Assembly: GCA_037126765.1 (NCBI GenBank)
Contig: JBBCBC010000001.1
Location: forward strand, 20,478,622-20,542,621
Direction: 5' to 3'
DNA length: 64,000 nt
Source: Stenogyne calaminthoides
Taxonomy: Eukaryota; Streptophyta; Magnoliopsida; Lamiales; Lamiaceae
The translations under genes and the position numbers were made by a program. A model generated the notes under the pieces. The model saw nothing but the letters and a program-made list of their open reading frames with translations, was not told where the DNA came from and did no database searches. This document shows, one piece after another, positions 24,085 through 34,661 of the stretch. How positions within the stretch are numbered: the stretch's first letter is position 1; every line of letters starts with the position of its first letter.

Positions 24085-24490
24085 GTATTTGAATCATTAA
24101 AGCAATACCTTGCAGATACTTTCGGACCTTTGTCTAAGCCTATCCCGGCGAACAACTCTATTTGTATCTTCTTTGCATCCGAACATGCGATCGATCTTTG
24201 TGCTCGTCTGGCGCGAAGAGGCGACACATTTACCCATTTATTATGTTAGCCAAGTGCTTAAAAAAAGTTCGAACTCGTTATCCTCCGTTGGAAAAATTAG
24301 CATACGCCCGTAATGAATGTCGAAAAATTGCGACCATATTTTTTCGACCACTTTCGGTTGAGGTATTGATTGCGTTTCCATTGCGCCAAGTCCTCCAACC
24401 GACCAGATACTTCAGGCGATTGCTCAAATGGGCGGTGGAGTTAGGGCGATTCGGCATTACTTTTCGCTCCACGAACAAAGAATGAAGGGC
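24085..24490 (+). pseudogene. pol: Gypsy RNase H (RT-linked), frameshifted
   Basis: Pieces in several frames follow the RT, including TRYPPLEKLAYA near 24270-24305 and LKWAVELGRFGITFR near 24420-24470. These are the conserved C-terminal motifs of the RT-linked RNase H of plant gypsy elements. Stops and frameshifts interrupt it. Confidence 0.75.
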
Positions 24491-24554
24491 CAAGCTATGG
24501 GCGATTTCATGGTTGAGTTGACATATCCACAAATTCATTTAAATTGTCGATCAA

Positions 24555-24905
24555 CCATGGCACATGTATGTTGATGGATCATCAACAAATTCAAGAGCCG
24601 GAGCAGCGTAGTTCTCATCAAATTTCAACTAGGCAAACGTTTACAAATGACCATTCGATTTGATTTTCCGCCTACAAATAATGATTTGAATATGAAGCTT
24701 TGATCGTTGGACTACTGATGGCAATGACAATGGGAATTGAGGTCGATGATCTATAGCGATTCTCGGTGTCGTTTATCGTAACAAAGTAGTATGAGGCCCG
24801 AGGCGAACAAATGGCACAATATCAACAACTAGCAAAAAGATTGCTCGAGCATTTTGACCAAGTTTTCATAGAACAATTACCACGATTGGGTAATTAATTC
24901 GCGAT
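24555..24905 (+). pseudogene. pol: Second (archaeal-type) RNase H, broken
   Basis: WHMYVDGSSTNSRAGAA (24558-24608) is the first catalytic strand of a second RNase H, with the D-G-S-S signature found in Tat-lineage elements. A later piece corresponds to the helix with conserved Glu (NDLNMKL-like, near 24680) and a S-D motif near 24755. A stop immediately follows the first motif. A second RNase H after the RT-linked one distinguishes Tat elements from other plant gypsy groups. Confidence 0.72.
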
Positions 24906-25129
24906 GCTTTGGCACTTTGGCAACAAAAAGAAGGAGTGAGCGAACACAATGACATTGTGATCGTCACGGCTATCGCCATCGGTTCGAGATTGCGATCGCA
25001 CGAGATAATAAGCGAACAAGAAACTTGGATGACTCAATAATGAGTTATTTACAAAAGGACTTCTCCCGAAAATAAAGCACAAGCTACTCGCCTCGAGACA
25101 TACCGCTTTCGATATACTATTATAGGCGA

Positions 25130-26300
25130 GCATTTGTACAAAAGAAGCTTCTCTCTTCCACTTTTTGAAGTGTATTACTTACGAAGAGGGGCGATGTATA
25201 CGCAACAAATCCATGATGGAGTGTGCGGAAATCATACAGGTGGGCTCGTCCTGGCACATAAAATAATCATGCAAGGTTATTATTGGCCAACCCTTAGAAA
25301 GGATTCGCTTGCATATGCTCGTGCATGTTATCAGTGCCAGGTACATGCTCCACTCATTCATAGCCCGCTTTGAAGAATTATTATCGGTTTATAGTCCATG
25401 GCCGTTTTGCTAAATGGGGGATCGATTTAATCGCCCATTTCCTCTTGGCACATCGGGAGTTAGATATCTTTGTGGTAGCCGATTGATTATTATACTAAAT
25501 GGGCGTAAGCCGAGGCAATTGTTAAAATCACCGAACAAAGGATGTGGAACTTTGTTTGGAAAAACATCATCTGTCGATTTGGGCTTCCCCAATCATTGGT
25601 CACGGATAACGGCAAACAATTCGATGGAAGTGAATTTAGATAAAATTGTGCTCATTTGGGGGATAAAAAAGCACTACTCAACTCCAGATTATCCCAAATC
25701 AAATGGTCAAGTCGGTTGTCAATAAAATTATCAAGCATACCCTCAAGGCTAGACTTGATAATTCCAAGGGGAGGATAAATTTGAAGAATTGCTCGAAATA
25801 TTGTGGGCTTACCGTAACAACTTTCGTAACATCAACGCAGAGACCCCTTTTTGCTTTAGCATTTGGTGCGGCGAGGTTGTTATACCCGCAGAAATCAAAG
25901 TTCCAAGTCATCGAACAATGACTTTTGGAGAGCATATTAATGACAGCGCTTCAATCTCCGAATTGAGACTGTTGGAAGAAAGAAAGACGGAGGCTGATTT
26001 CAAGAATGCTATGTACAAAAAGAGATCAGAGAAGTTTTATAATTCCAAAGTCCGAATGCGCAGGTTCAATGTGGGCGAAATTTGGTTTTAAAGGCGATCG
26101 ATGGGGGTACCCGGTGGTGTGTTTGGTCGAGCATGGGAAGGTCCTTTCAGAGTCGCGAAGCGTTTACCAAATGGGGCATATGACTTGGAGGACTGAATGG
26201 AGTCCCATTGTCTTACTCGTGGAACGCGTCAAATTTGAAAAAATATTATCAATAAAGGCAAGCATATTGTTGACCGAACACAATCAACCATTCAGTTCAA
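25130..26300 (+). pseudogene. int: Gypsy integrase, broken
   Basis: IHDGVCGNHTGG...GYYWPTLRKD...CYQCQ (25206-25343) gives the N-terminal H-H-C-C zinc motif. KWGIDLIA (25412-25435) supplies the first catalytic Asp and VTDNGKQFDG (25599-25628) the second. The segment that should carry the catalytic Glu (NGQV..., near 25700) is damaged. Fragments continue to about 26300 with the C-terminal domain. No chromodomain is recognised, as expected for Tat. Confidence 0.85.
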
Positions 26301-28128
26301 ACGAGTAAGATGATCATAAAAGAATAATATATTATTTTCGATACTTATCTTCAAGAAAAATCTTTGGACAAAGACTATTGATGAACAAAGAAGACATGTC
26401 ACAACGAGTTGTCAATAGAAGATACGTGTCGGGCGAGTTGACAAGTGGTGGCGACCATGCGAGGATAAGTTAATTTTTTTGAGCAAGAGGCCAAAAAGCT
26501 AAGCAGATGTCAAAAGGAGAGCAAAAATAAGAGAGCTAGCACCGATTATCTATGCCAAAGACTAGGTTGGGGCGGTTCTATAAATAGGGGCATACTTATA
26601 CTTAAGAAAAGCGGGAAAAAAAAAGAAAGAAGATGAAGAAGAAAAAAAGGAAAAATATTGCGATTCTCGGAAGGAAGGCGGTTTAGTATGCCCCCGGGAC
26701 GTAGAAGAATCCGGCTCTCGATTCAAAGCCGATCAATTAATTTGAATTGAGCATCTGTCGAGGATCTGAGCTTTTTACCTCACATTTTGCGAGCGAGGTT
26801 GAAGCCCGTTCCGGACTCAAGATGCTCGGAAGAGTCATGGTTGCCACTCTCCGTTACTTATCGCCACGCGATGATAAGCCATGAGTCCCCTATGAATCCC
26901 CAAAATCTCCTCCGAAGGGAAGGATGTCATAGAGTCCACCCAAAATAAGATCCGATCTTGATGCTCGAGCATCTCTTGGAAGGGACGGAATGGTCTGAAA
27001 GTTTTTGCTCGACTTTATTTTAAGCGAAAGGTGATCGCGCGCCACATGCTCATGCTCATGACGCCAAGATAACCACAACTTGTCGGGGAGGGACAAAAGT
27101 TTATCTTCTTCGCCGCTTGAGCATGTTACAAAAGAAGAAAGGGTAGACAGCCTGATGTGCCACATCCTTGTCAACATCAATTCCGCGGACAAGGTGAGGC
27201 CAGTTCGTGTCTACTCAAGACAGGATTTAAATTCAAAACCCTGGTCTGATAACAATAGTTGTGTAATAGATAGTCTTCTTCAACTATGAGCGATGTAATA
27301 GAATACAAAGTGTTGCAAAAAAGAAAAAGAATGATATATGTACTTTTTGTTCGCTAAAGATTTTCTAGTTCAGCCTATTTGAGGTCGCACCTAAGTTTAG
27401 GGACGACCTTAACAAAGACTTAACGAGCCCAGTCTATGTTCACCGATTTAACTAATTCAGATTCGATTCCTGCAAAGAAAAAGCTTAGTAATGGGTACGC
27501 TGAAAATCGATAAGCCGACTAGTACTTACAGATACCCGTAGCACGAGCGGGTGACGAAATACGTGGTCGCAATTTAAATAAGACGTCCGAGTAACTTAAG
27601 TGATCGTGACCTAAATAAGACGATCACAAGACTAAGAAAGGGGGGGTTCATAAAGTAACCCATCCGGTCGACCTAAATAAGACGATCAACCGATTGCAAC
27701 ATCAATAAGATAATCAAAAACCGAAAAGAAGTTAGAGAGCGGCATAAGCAAACCCAATGTTGAATTCATTCGGAAGAAAAGAGGCAAAAATCGAAAAATA
27801 AAGTTTAACGAAAGAAAGAAAAGAAAATATCGTGGCAACACAAGTATCAACATTCATCCTCAACAAACGGGTTAGAGGAAACAATTCAATATGAAATTCA
27901 TTTGTTCAATTGACGAAATATTGGACAAAAAAAAGAAGTATCAACAAGAAACGACTAAAGATATATTGTTCGAATTAAAAAGTGAAGAAGACAAAATTAC
28001 ACAAGTCTTGCAAAAAAAAAAAAAAACATCAAGGCATAAAGTCAAAATTAGGGGTAGATGGAAGAGAAATGTCGAACACATTATGTTCGGTCCCCTCAAC
28101 AGCTTCAGGATGTCCGGGTATCAGATGC
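26301..28128 (+). other. Gypsy 3' spacer, non-coding
   Basis: About 1.8 kb between integrase and the antisense ORF. No supported frame. It holds a TATA-like promoter (26578-26587) and a run of AATAAGACGATCA-like short repeats near 27560-27720. Confidence 0.6.
26578..26587 (+). promoter_or_regulatory. Internal TATA-like box in gypsy spacer
   Basis: CTATAAATAG preceded by GGGGCGGTT and followed by GGGGC is a canonical plant TATA context on the element's sense strand, downstream of pol. No ORF clearly begins after it. It could be chance, or the promoter of a sense transcript. Confidence 0.4.
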
Positions 28129-28656
28129 TCAGCTGGGAGGCGCATTTTGCTCGGTTACCGGAGGTTCTTGCTCGTCCTGTACTTGATTGATCCCAGATCC
28201 AGTATGAAGATTTTGATCGGCAACCTCAGTAGCAATAATGTCTGAGTTCTCCTCTTCATCCGGAATTGGATCGTCAATTTTGATCCCTTCAGGAAGAACG
28301 GAAAAGTCACACAGACCATTCAAATCTGACATTGGGAGGTTGCGATCTGGAGGGTTATCAACCAGGTACTGCTGAAAGTCGGATATGAGGGGGGCAATTT
28401 GCTCGCTGTTGAGTGTGTGGCGAACAGATCGAACAGCATCGGCAAAAGCGCAAATATACGAGAAATTAGACATGGAGTCAATGTGTTCGTCGTCATGCAG
28501 CTTAGAGTTTTCAAGGCCTAAACGAGTGTTAGTCTCTTCAGCAACGATGAGCTGTTGGCCAAGTTCGTCCCTCTCACTTTCCATTTTTTCAACACCAGCC
28601 CGAAGTTTACGAAGCTCAGCATTCATTTCTTCTTGAGCCCTTCGTATATTGATCAC
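28129..28656 (-). CDS. Coiled-coil C-terminal part of antisense ORF
   Basis: A 175-codon frame antisense to the element. Its first half is a charged heptad-type coiled coil (RRAQEEMNAELRKLRAGVEK, then more heptads), and the second half is acidic and ends NAPPS. The coiled coil continues upstream to about 28860 with QEDAR-type repeats, interrupted by one stop near 28770. This matches the known antisense extra ORFs of Tat-lineage elements; the function is unknown. Confidence 0.65.
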   Translation of the reverse strand: MINIRRAQEEMNAELRKLRAGVEKMESERDELGQQLIVAEETNTRLGLENSKLHDDEHIDSMSNFSYICAFADAVRSVRHTLNSEQIAPLISDFQQYLVDNPPDRNLPMSDLNGLCDFSVLPEGIKIDDPIPDEEENSDIIATEVADQNLHTGSGINQVQDEQEPPVTEQNAPPS

Positions 28657-31088
28657 CTCCTCCTGAGACTGATTCAGTGCCTCTCTTGTGTGACGAGCAT
28701 CCTCTTGAGCTAGGCGAGCATCCTCTTGAAATTGGCGAGCATCCTCCGAGGCACGGGCGCCCGGCTTGTCTTAAACAGTTTGCTCCTGAGCCAATTTCAG
28801 TTCATCCTGGACCCTGTTCAGCTCGATCACTTTGTCTTCGAAGTTCCTAATCAAAGCCAAATAATTGGCTTGGATGTTAGTGATCGAAAGCATAAGCTTT
28901 CTCAAGAGCGACCAAAGATCGATACTCAAGCACCAACCCCCAAACGCATAGTTTTGGGGGGTGGGACCGTGAACTCTCCAGATCGAGAGTCCACGCCGAG
29001 CGAGAGTCCGACAAGCTTTTTGAACATGCTCAAGACGCTGGAACTTCTGCGAACACTCATGAGCAAAAGTAATTCTTTAGGTCGGGCATTAAGGGCGATA
29101 ACCCGCTCAACCCTCAAATATACACATATTTGACCAAGTGAGAATAGAGATATCGACCGAAACCAAAAGCAGTACTGAGCGAAAGCAAAATGTACTGCCC
29201 CACATGGCCGGGATCCCATCCCAGAATGACTTATCTTCGGAGATCGTGGCTCGGAGTCTATTGGAGTCCAAGATCGAGGTCCAGCTGGAGGAGGAGAAGA
29301 TGTGCCAACTTCCATTTCGACAATCTGCGAAATGGGACCAACAACAAGCGGCGCTCGATCGCCTCGGCGGTAGGGTCCGAGTCGACTGACGACGACATCG
29401 GTGCTTGTTTGAGTTTGCTCGGTTGGCCCATGTTTCGATCGGCCCTTGTTCGCTCGCCCCCTGTTCGGCAGCCCTGTTTGCCGATCTCCACCCTTGGTCT
29501 TTTTTTGGTGGAGTTTGTTCGCCCGACCCATGCTCGGTAGAGCGGGAGCCCTCAGTGCTCGACTTGATTCTCGGACCGGATGAGGGTCGTTTGGCCTGCT
29601 CGCCTCCCATCTAATTGTCATTTGAGCTTTCGCTCGGCTTGAATCGAAGCAAGTTCTGTGGCCTTTTTCTTGAGCCATCTCGGTGTGTTCGGGGCGTACT
29701 CACGGCGATGGTCACGGTTGAAAAGCTATAGATAAAGCGAAATCGAGAATCAAGCAGTGACGGCCGAACAAAAAGACACAAGACTTGTACAAAAACAAAA
29801 GATAATCCTTAGGAAGGATCATCAAACAACAAGATGGTGAGGAGGCACGAACAAACCTCCTTTCTTTCTCTCTGTTTTAAGGTGTTCAAAGTTATCACGG
29901 ATCTTTTCGAGCGGGGTTCTAGATCGATCCGCCAAACGCTTTGAAATAGCCGTCGTTTGTCTCCTTATCCGTCATGCCGGAATCCACGAAATAAAAAGTG
30001 AGTTAAAATCGGTTCAAATTGAAGAATGAAAGTTACGAAATCACTTACTTGGTACACTCCAAGTCGGTGGGGATATCCAAACGAGCATTTGGCTCGCTTC
30101 AGAGGCCGGGCTTTTCCAATCGCCCCCACGAACCCGAATTTCTCTTTCCGATCCATCGATTTTGTTGGCACATCCTCGATAATTTTGCACTTGGCGTTAG
30201 CTTGCATAAACAACCACCCATGTTCGCCCCTCGGACGAGTCAAGTGCACTAACCAAAGCAAGTTAAATTTGCTTAGAAGGATAATACCTTGGTTTCATTT
30301 TTGCCGAACAACGCCAAAAAACTCATGACCATATGCCATCCATTCGGTTTGAGTTGTGTAATGGAGATATTCCATTCCACGAGCAAACGGGTAATTGCCG
30401 GATGGAGAGGAAATCAAGTCCGGCCTCCATGGTGTCCAAATTCACGGCAACACAACCCTCGGGGGTTGGTCATTTCGCTTCATCGGGACCGGGTGCCCGA
30501 GAAAAAAGACATCCTTAGGGGTTTCATAAATTCTACGGTGAAAGCGAGCATATCTACATCAATTATGCTCGCCATTTTGCTCGGCCGGGTACTCGTTCTC
30601 TACACTAATCCTATGAGGTTGTTAAGGCAAGCCAAAATTATAACTTGAGCATTATACTCGCTTATATGTTTGGATCGTGAGGAACACCAACAGGTATACC
30701 AAGTTCGGAGTTTTGCCCACCATCTACACCTATGTTCGATTCGACTAAATTTGCAGTTGCTAAAATTTCCCCCCTCACAGCAGTATTATTTCTATCTACA
30801 TCAACATTATCAATAGCCATAGACCTAATTTGAATTTGGGGTGAAGAATTATAATCGTAATCGTCAGAATTTAATCATTACGGGACAAACCCTATCCGAC
30901 TCCGTTTGGGCTTTATCGGAGTCAGAAGAAAGAACGGTAAAAGGTTGCCGAAATTGCCAACGGAATCCCGAATTCGAGGCATTTGCCTCCGATGTACTTA
31001 CATTATTACGGGAGATTCTACTAATGGGGGAAGGCGAAGGGGAACTATAATGGTCGGATTGAACAGAGGAATTCGAGCAAGAGGCCAT
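28129..31088 (-). pseudogene. Antisense ORF (aORF) of Tat element, interrupted
   Basis: Antisense fragments run from a Ser-rich N-terminus (MASCSNSSVQSDHY, start 31088), through a segment near 30350-30280 (NGWHMVMSFLALFGK) and another at 30261-29965 (RGEHGWLFMQ, then IIEDVPTKSMDRKEKFGFV), to a Pro/Arg-rich middle and the coiled coil. The two central segments resemble the Pfam 'putative gypsy type transposon' family (Transposase_28), by memory of its conserved W and P-T-S-x-K pattern. Several frameshifts exist. It lies wholly downstream of pol on the opposite strand, so it needs its own promoter. Confidence 0.6.
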
Positions 31089-31230
31089 GATTATAAAGTA
31101 GAAGAAGAATCGCAAGATTATTACGAATGATTTTCTTCACGAACAATGAATCCTTCACGGAAACTTTTCGAACGCGGAAGACGATAGAAAAGTAGAGGAG
31201 AAAGGAAAAAATTTTAAAGTGGAGAAATAA

Positions 31231-31240
31231 GATTTAAATA
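31231..31240 (-). promoter_or_regulatory. TATA-like box for antisense ORF
   Basis: TATTTAAATC on the minus strand lies 143 bases upstream of the antisense ORF's first Met, between it and the 3' LTR. Position and sequence fit a dedicated promoter. Confidence 0.4.
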
Positions 31241-31345
31241 GACACCGGTACTATTATTTCAAGTTTCGCCATGAATTGAGCGATGCCAAACATGGCCCAA
31301 TCAGATTTTAACGGTAAGCCCAATGTAGAATACAAAGCGACACCC

Positions 31346-31356
31346 GGGGGGGGTAT
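31346..31356 (+). promoter_or_regulatory. Polypurine tract of gypsy element
   Basis: A run of eight G followed by TAT abuts the 3' LTR start (TGTTGTG, 31357). This is where plus-strand DNA synthesis would be primed. Confidence 0.65.
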
Positions 31357-32097
31357 TGTTGTGTTCGATATAATAAATTTAATTAATCGAACATCAAAAA
31401 GAGTGACACGTGTAATGTTTGAATATAATAATCATGCCCGGTGGATGAGTTACTTTTTGTTCGCCAACTGATCAGAATTGCTCGGCCAGCCTACCGAACA
31501 AACATAACCAGGTCAGTATGTTCGAACTCAAATCTCCTGAAGAACTGTCTTAAAAGCGGACGAACGTAAAGTCCAACCAGAACAAAAGATTAATTCGACG
31601 ATTGACGACGTTTGCTCGAAGATCAATCTAGAAGATGAAGTCGTAAACGTGGCAACACCCACGGAGTTCTTGCATGATCCAAAGAATCCAAAGACATGCT
31701 TTACCAATCCAAATTTCATGCTTGAAATCACGATAAATGGAAGAAAAAAGAAGAAGAAAGAGGTTGGTTCACAAAATAATCCCAGAAAGATAGCCTACAA
31801 AAATCCCCTGAGAGGTGAGGAACATAAAAATTAGAGTGTTCATCCACATATATGAAAAACCCTAGAACTCATTCGATAACCTGTATCGATTCATCTTCGT
31901 AAGATGTATCAAGAAGCTATGCGTGTAAAGCTCATAATACTACATCTCGGCTTGGTATGCCCCAGAGTAGTCATATATTATTTAACCGGGTCAACAAATT
32001 CATCTTATTTACTGTTTATTTTACACGTATATGTTTTGTTTGTGAGTTGTAATTAAATTAGCCACATAATATTCATCAACCGAAACGACTCGCGACA
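31357..32097 (+). repeat. Gypsy 3' LTR
   Basis: 741 bases matching 19484-20222. Many differences fall at CAG or CTG in the 5' copy, for example GTCAGAAAC against GTCGTAAAC and GAACAGAAAG against GAACGTAAAG. Confidence 0.93.
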
Positions 32098-32102
32098 CCT
32101 AG

Positions 32103-32339
32103 GAACAGGGAGAGTGGATGTAGGAGCTTGAGTCTCCGAACCACTATACATTGTTGTGTTCTTTACTGCTTTACGTTCTTATCTTGTCGTACGCACTCGA
32201 TTATAAGCAAGACACAACACACGAGCTCGAAAAGGTGAAAAATCTGGAATCACCATTCCTTCACCCCTGTTTTATATGCACCGCAATGAAATGTTTTGCT
32301 TCCGCACGCGCAAAATGGGTTTTCCCACCAGGACCAACA
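32103..32339 (+). repeat. Copia-type 5' LTR, right part
   Basis: Continuation of the LTR interrupted at 19483, matching 34420-34656 of the 3' LTR and ending GGACCAACA. Confidence 0.9.
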
Positions 32340-33401
32340 AGTGGTATCAGAGCGGGAGTTCTAAAGTTCACTATTTCAAAGTGAACACCTGAACAGATCT
32401 TTTTAAAGAAAAACTCATTTCTTTAAAAATGCATATATTCTGATGTTTTGGCATCTTTATCAATTGAGAAATTGTTGGGATATTTTAGTTCTATGCCAAA
32501 ACATTATCAACTTGTGTTATTCAAGAAAATTTACAGATAACAAGTTGAGGGGGAATGAGAGAACAAATTGAGGGGGAACTCACGGGATCAGAAGTAGATG
32601 ATCGAGATCAGACGAGGCTGCAGACGAGACTGATCGAGATCAGATGAGTTAGATGAGTTCAAAGTCAACTGATGAGCTGTGCAAAATCAGAGTGAGAAGA
32701 AAAGCTAAAGCCAAAGAAATCGTAAGAAGAAGGTTGCGGATCGGAAGATGAAAGCGGATGAGATCGATCAAGATCGACGCGTGATCGAGATCAGATATGA
32801 TAACCTGATATGCTAACCTGATATGATGTACTTACCAGATGCTATTTTGATATATTGATCTAAAGGTGTATCAGATCAGACAAAGAAGAAACCAGATAGC
32901 ATGTGTAAAAGTAATCTGAGACTCAGTAAGATCTGAGACTCAGTAAGTAAGAGAGACCTGAGGGTCAGGATGTCTGAAGTCAGAAGAAACTGAACTCAGT
33001 CAGCATGAGTGTCAGTATGCCTGATCAGACAATGTCCGTAGAAGAAGAGGAATGAGGAGCCGAAATAAGATCAAAAGAAGATCAAGACCAAGACTCAAGA
33101 CTTGTAATTCTTTATGTTTTTGTCTTTATCTTTTGAAAAGTTCATTGTAAACTGTAAAAGTCTATCATACATCAATGAAAACTTTATCTTTATGCTCAAA
33201 GATAATACCTCATTATCTTTTTACATGTCTTTATATTTGATATGTCTGATTATTGTTATTTAGTGATGAAATTGTTGGGTGATTCATTGCTGAATTGATT
33301 GTTAAGAGATTTACCATTCTTGTAATAGGAAAAACTGAAACCTGAGTATAGGTTAAGTGTTTTGTAACAAGATGGTTTTTGCATCATCAAAAAAGGGAAA
33401 T
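32340..33401 (+). other. Copia-type internal region without gag-pol
   Basis: Begins AGTGGTATCAGAGC (primer-binding site) and contains AAGTTGAGGGGGAATG-type sequence usual after Copia RNase H, then GATCAGA-rich repeats and a polypurine tract at 33390-33400. No protein domain is present, so the element has lost about 4 kb relative to an autonomous Copia. Confidence 0.85.
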
Positions 33402-34656
33402 TGTTGGGAAATGAATTTAATAAATAGGATTTTGATTAGATCCCAAAACCCCGAAAGTATGACATGTTCAGGATAATCTTGATAGATGAGTCGATTCATT
33501 TTAGAGTATTCGGGATGTTATCCGTGACCGTGTATAGTCGGCAGATATAGAACAAAGTTAGTTTCAAGACTCAAAGAGATAAACCGAGAACTGGAGGCTC
33601 AGAGAAATCAAGGCTCGTGAGAAACCTCAAGGCCGTGAGAAATCAAGACTTAGAGAAACTCAAGACTCAAGATGTCTCAAGACACCGAGAATCCTCAAGG
33701 CACAAGAATCATCGAAGACTTCAAGAATATACCTAATGCTCGATATATCCTGAATGTTCCGAGGCACTAAAGCTGAGGAATATAGCCGTTGGAATCCAGC
33801 TGACGTGGACCAATGAGAAGAAGACAACCAGCCTGAAAAAGCTACAGAACCTACAAAGAATATTATGGATTTGAATGAGATTCTCTCCAACGGTAATATT
33901 CAAATCCACACTATAAATACAAGATCTTCCATCTAAATTAAGTGTGGAGATTATGCACAAAATGCTACAGAGCCAAGAGCGTTATAGTCAAGCATTCCCA
34001 CCCTAGAACACAAGTTTGTAGATATACAAATATATTCAAAGAGTGTTCTAGAACTCAACCTAAGCAACCCACGATGTATCATAAGCTTAGAGAGATTTTC
34101 CCAACCTTAGCATTGAGGCTAAACCATTGTAAGGGAAAATCTCACCATAGTTGGAGACAACACCAAACCCAAACCCATTCTCGTAAGAGATAATGAGTGG
34201 TGAAGTGAGGTAGTTGTTAGGTAATCCCGAGTGAGGGTGATAAGTCCCGAAGGAGTGTGAACTCGTTAAACATCTAAGAGGCGAGCCCGAGAGGGTTATA
34301 AGTCCAGAGGCTTTGAGTTAGTAAACTATGAGGTAGTAGTCGAAAGCTCAAAGTAGAAAGGTTAGTAAACTACGAGGTAGTCGAAAAACCTTAGGAAGTG
34401 TTTGAAGGAATTTCCCTAGGAACTGGGAGAGTGGATGTAGGAGCTTGAGTCTCCGAACCACTATACATTGTTGTGTTCTTTACTGCTTTACGTTCTTATC
34501 TTGTCGTACGCACTCGATTATAAGCAAGACACAACACATGAGCTCGAAAAGGTGAAAAATCTGGAATCACCATTCCTTCACCCCTGTTTTATATGCACCG
34601 CAATGAAATGTTTTGCTTCCGCACGCGCAAAATGGGTTTTCCCACCGGGACCAACA
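33402..34656 (+). repeat. Copia-type 3' LTR
   Basis: 1255 bases, TGTTGGG to CCAACA, followed by the CATAC duplication. Its U3 repeats (33555-33765) retain only three of the 24 CAG/CTG triplets counted in the aligned part of the 5' LTR. The TATA box is at 33911-33920. Confidence 0.92.
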
Positions 34657-34661
34657 CATAC

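Larger units (their letters stand above)
19484..32097 (+). mobile_element. Tat-type Ty3/gypsy retrotransposon, 12.6 kb
   Basis: LTRs at 19484-20222 and 31357-32097 run TGTTGTG...GCGACA and are flanked by the target duplication CCTAG (19479-19483 and 32098-32102). Order is gag, protease, reverse transcriptase, RNase H, a second RNase H, integrase, then a long spacer and an antisense ORF. Integrase downstream of RT defines Ty3/gypsy; the dual RNase H and antisense ORF point to the Tat/Ogre-related lineage. Most frames are interrupted. The LTR copies differ by a few per cent, largely at CAG/CTG sites, so sequence error may make the element look older than it is. Confidence 0.93.
18452..34656 (+). 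mobile_element. Copia-type non-autonomous LTR element, nested host
   Basis: LTRs begin TGTTGGG and end CCAACA, flanked by the 5-base duplication CATAC (18447-18451 and 34657-34661). The 5' LTR is 18452-19483 plus 32103-32339, split by a gypsy insertion; the 3' LTR is 33402-34656. The internal region 32340-33401 starts with TGGTATCAGAGC (initiator-Met tRNA primer site) and ends with AAAAAAGGGAAA (polypurine tract). It has no gag or pol, so the element must have been mobilised in trans. Without the insertion it is about 3.6 kb. Confidence 0.92.

Noticed and set aside
28726..29133. Plus-strand frames within 28.4-29.6 kb of the gypsy element
   Set aside because: They lie opposite the antisense ORF and have no retroelement motif; they are probably shadow frames.
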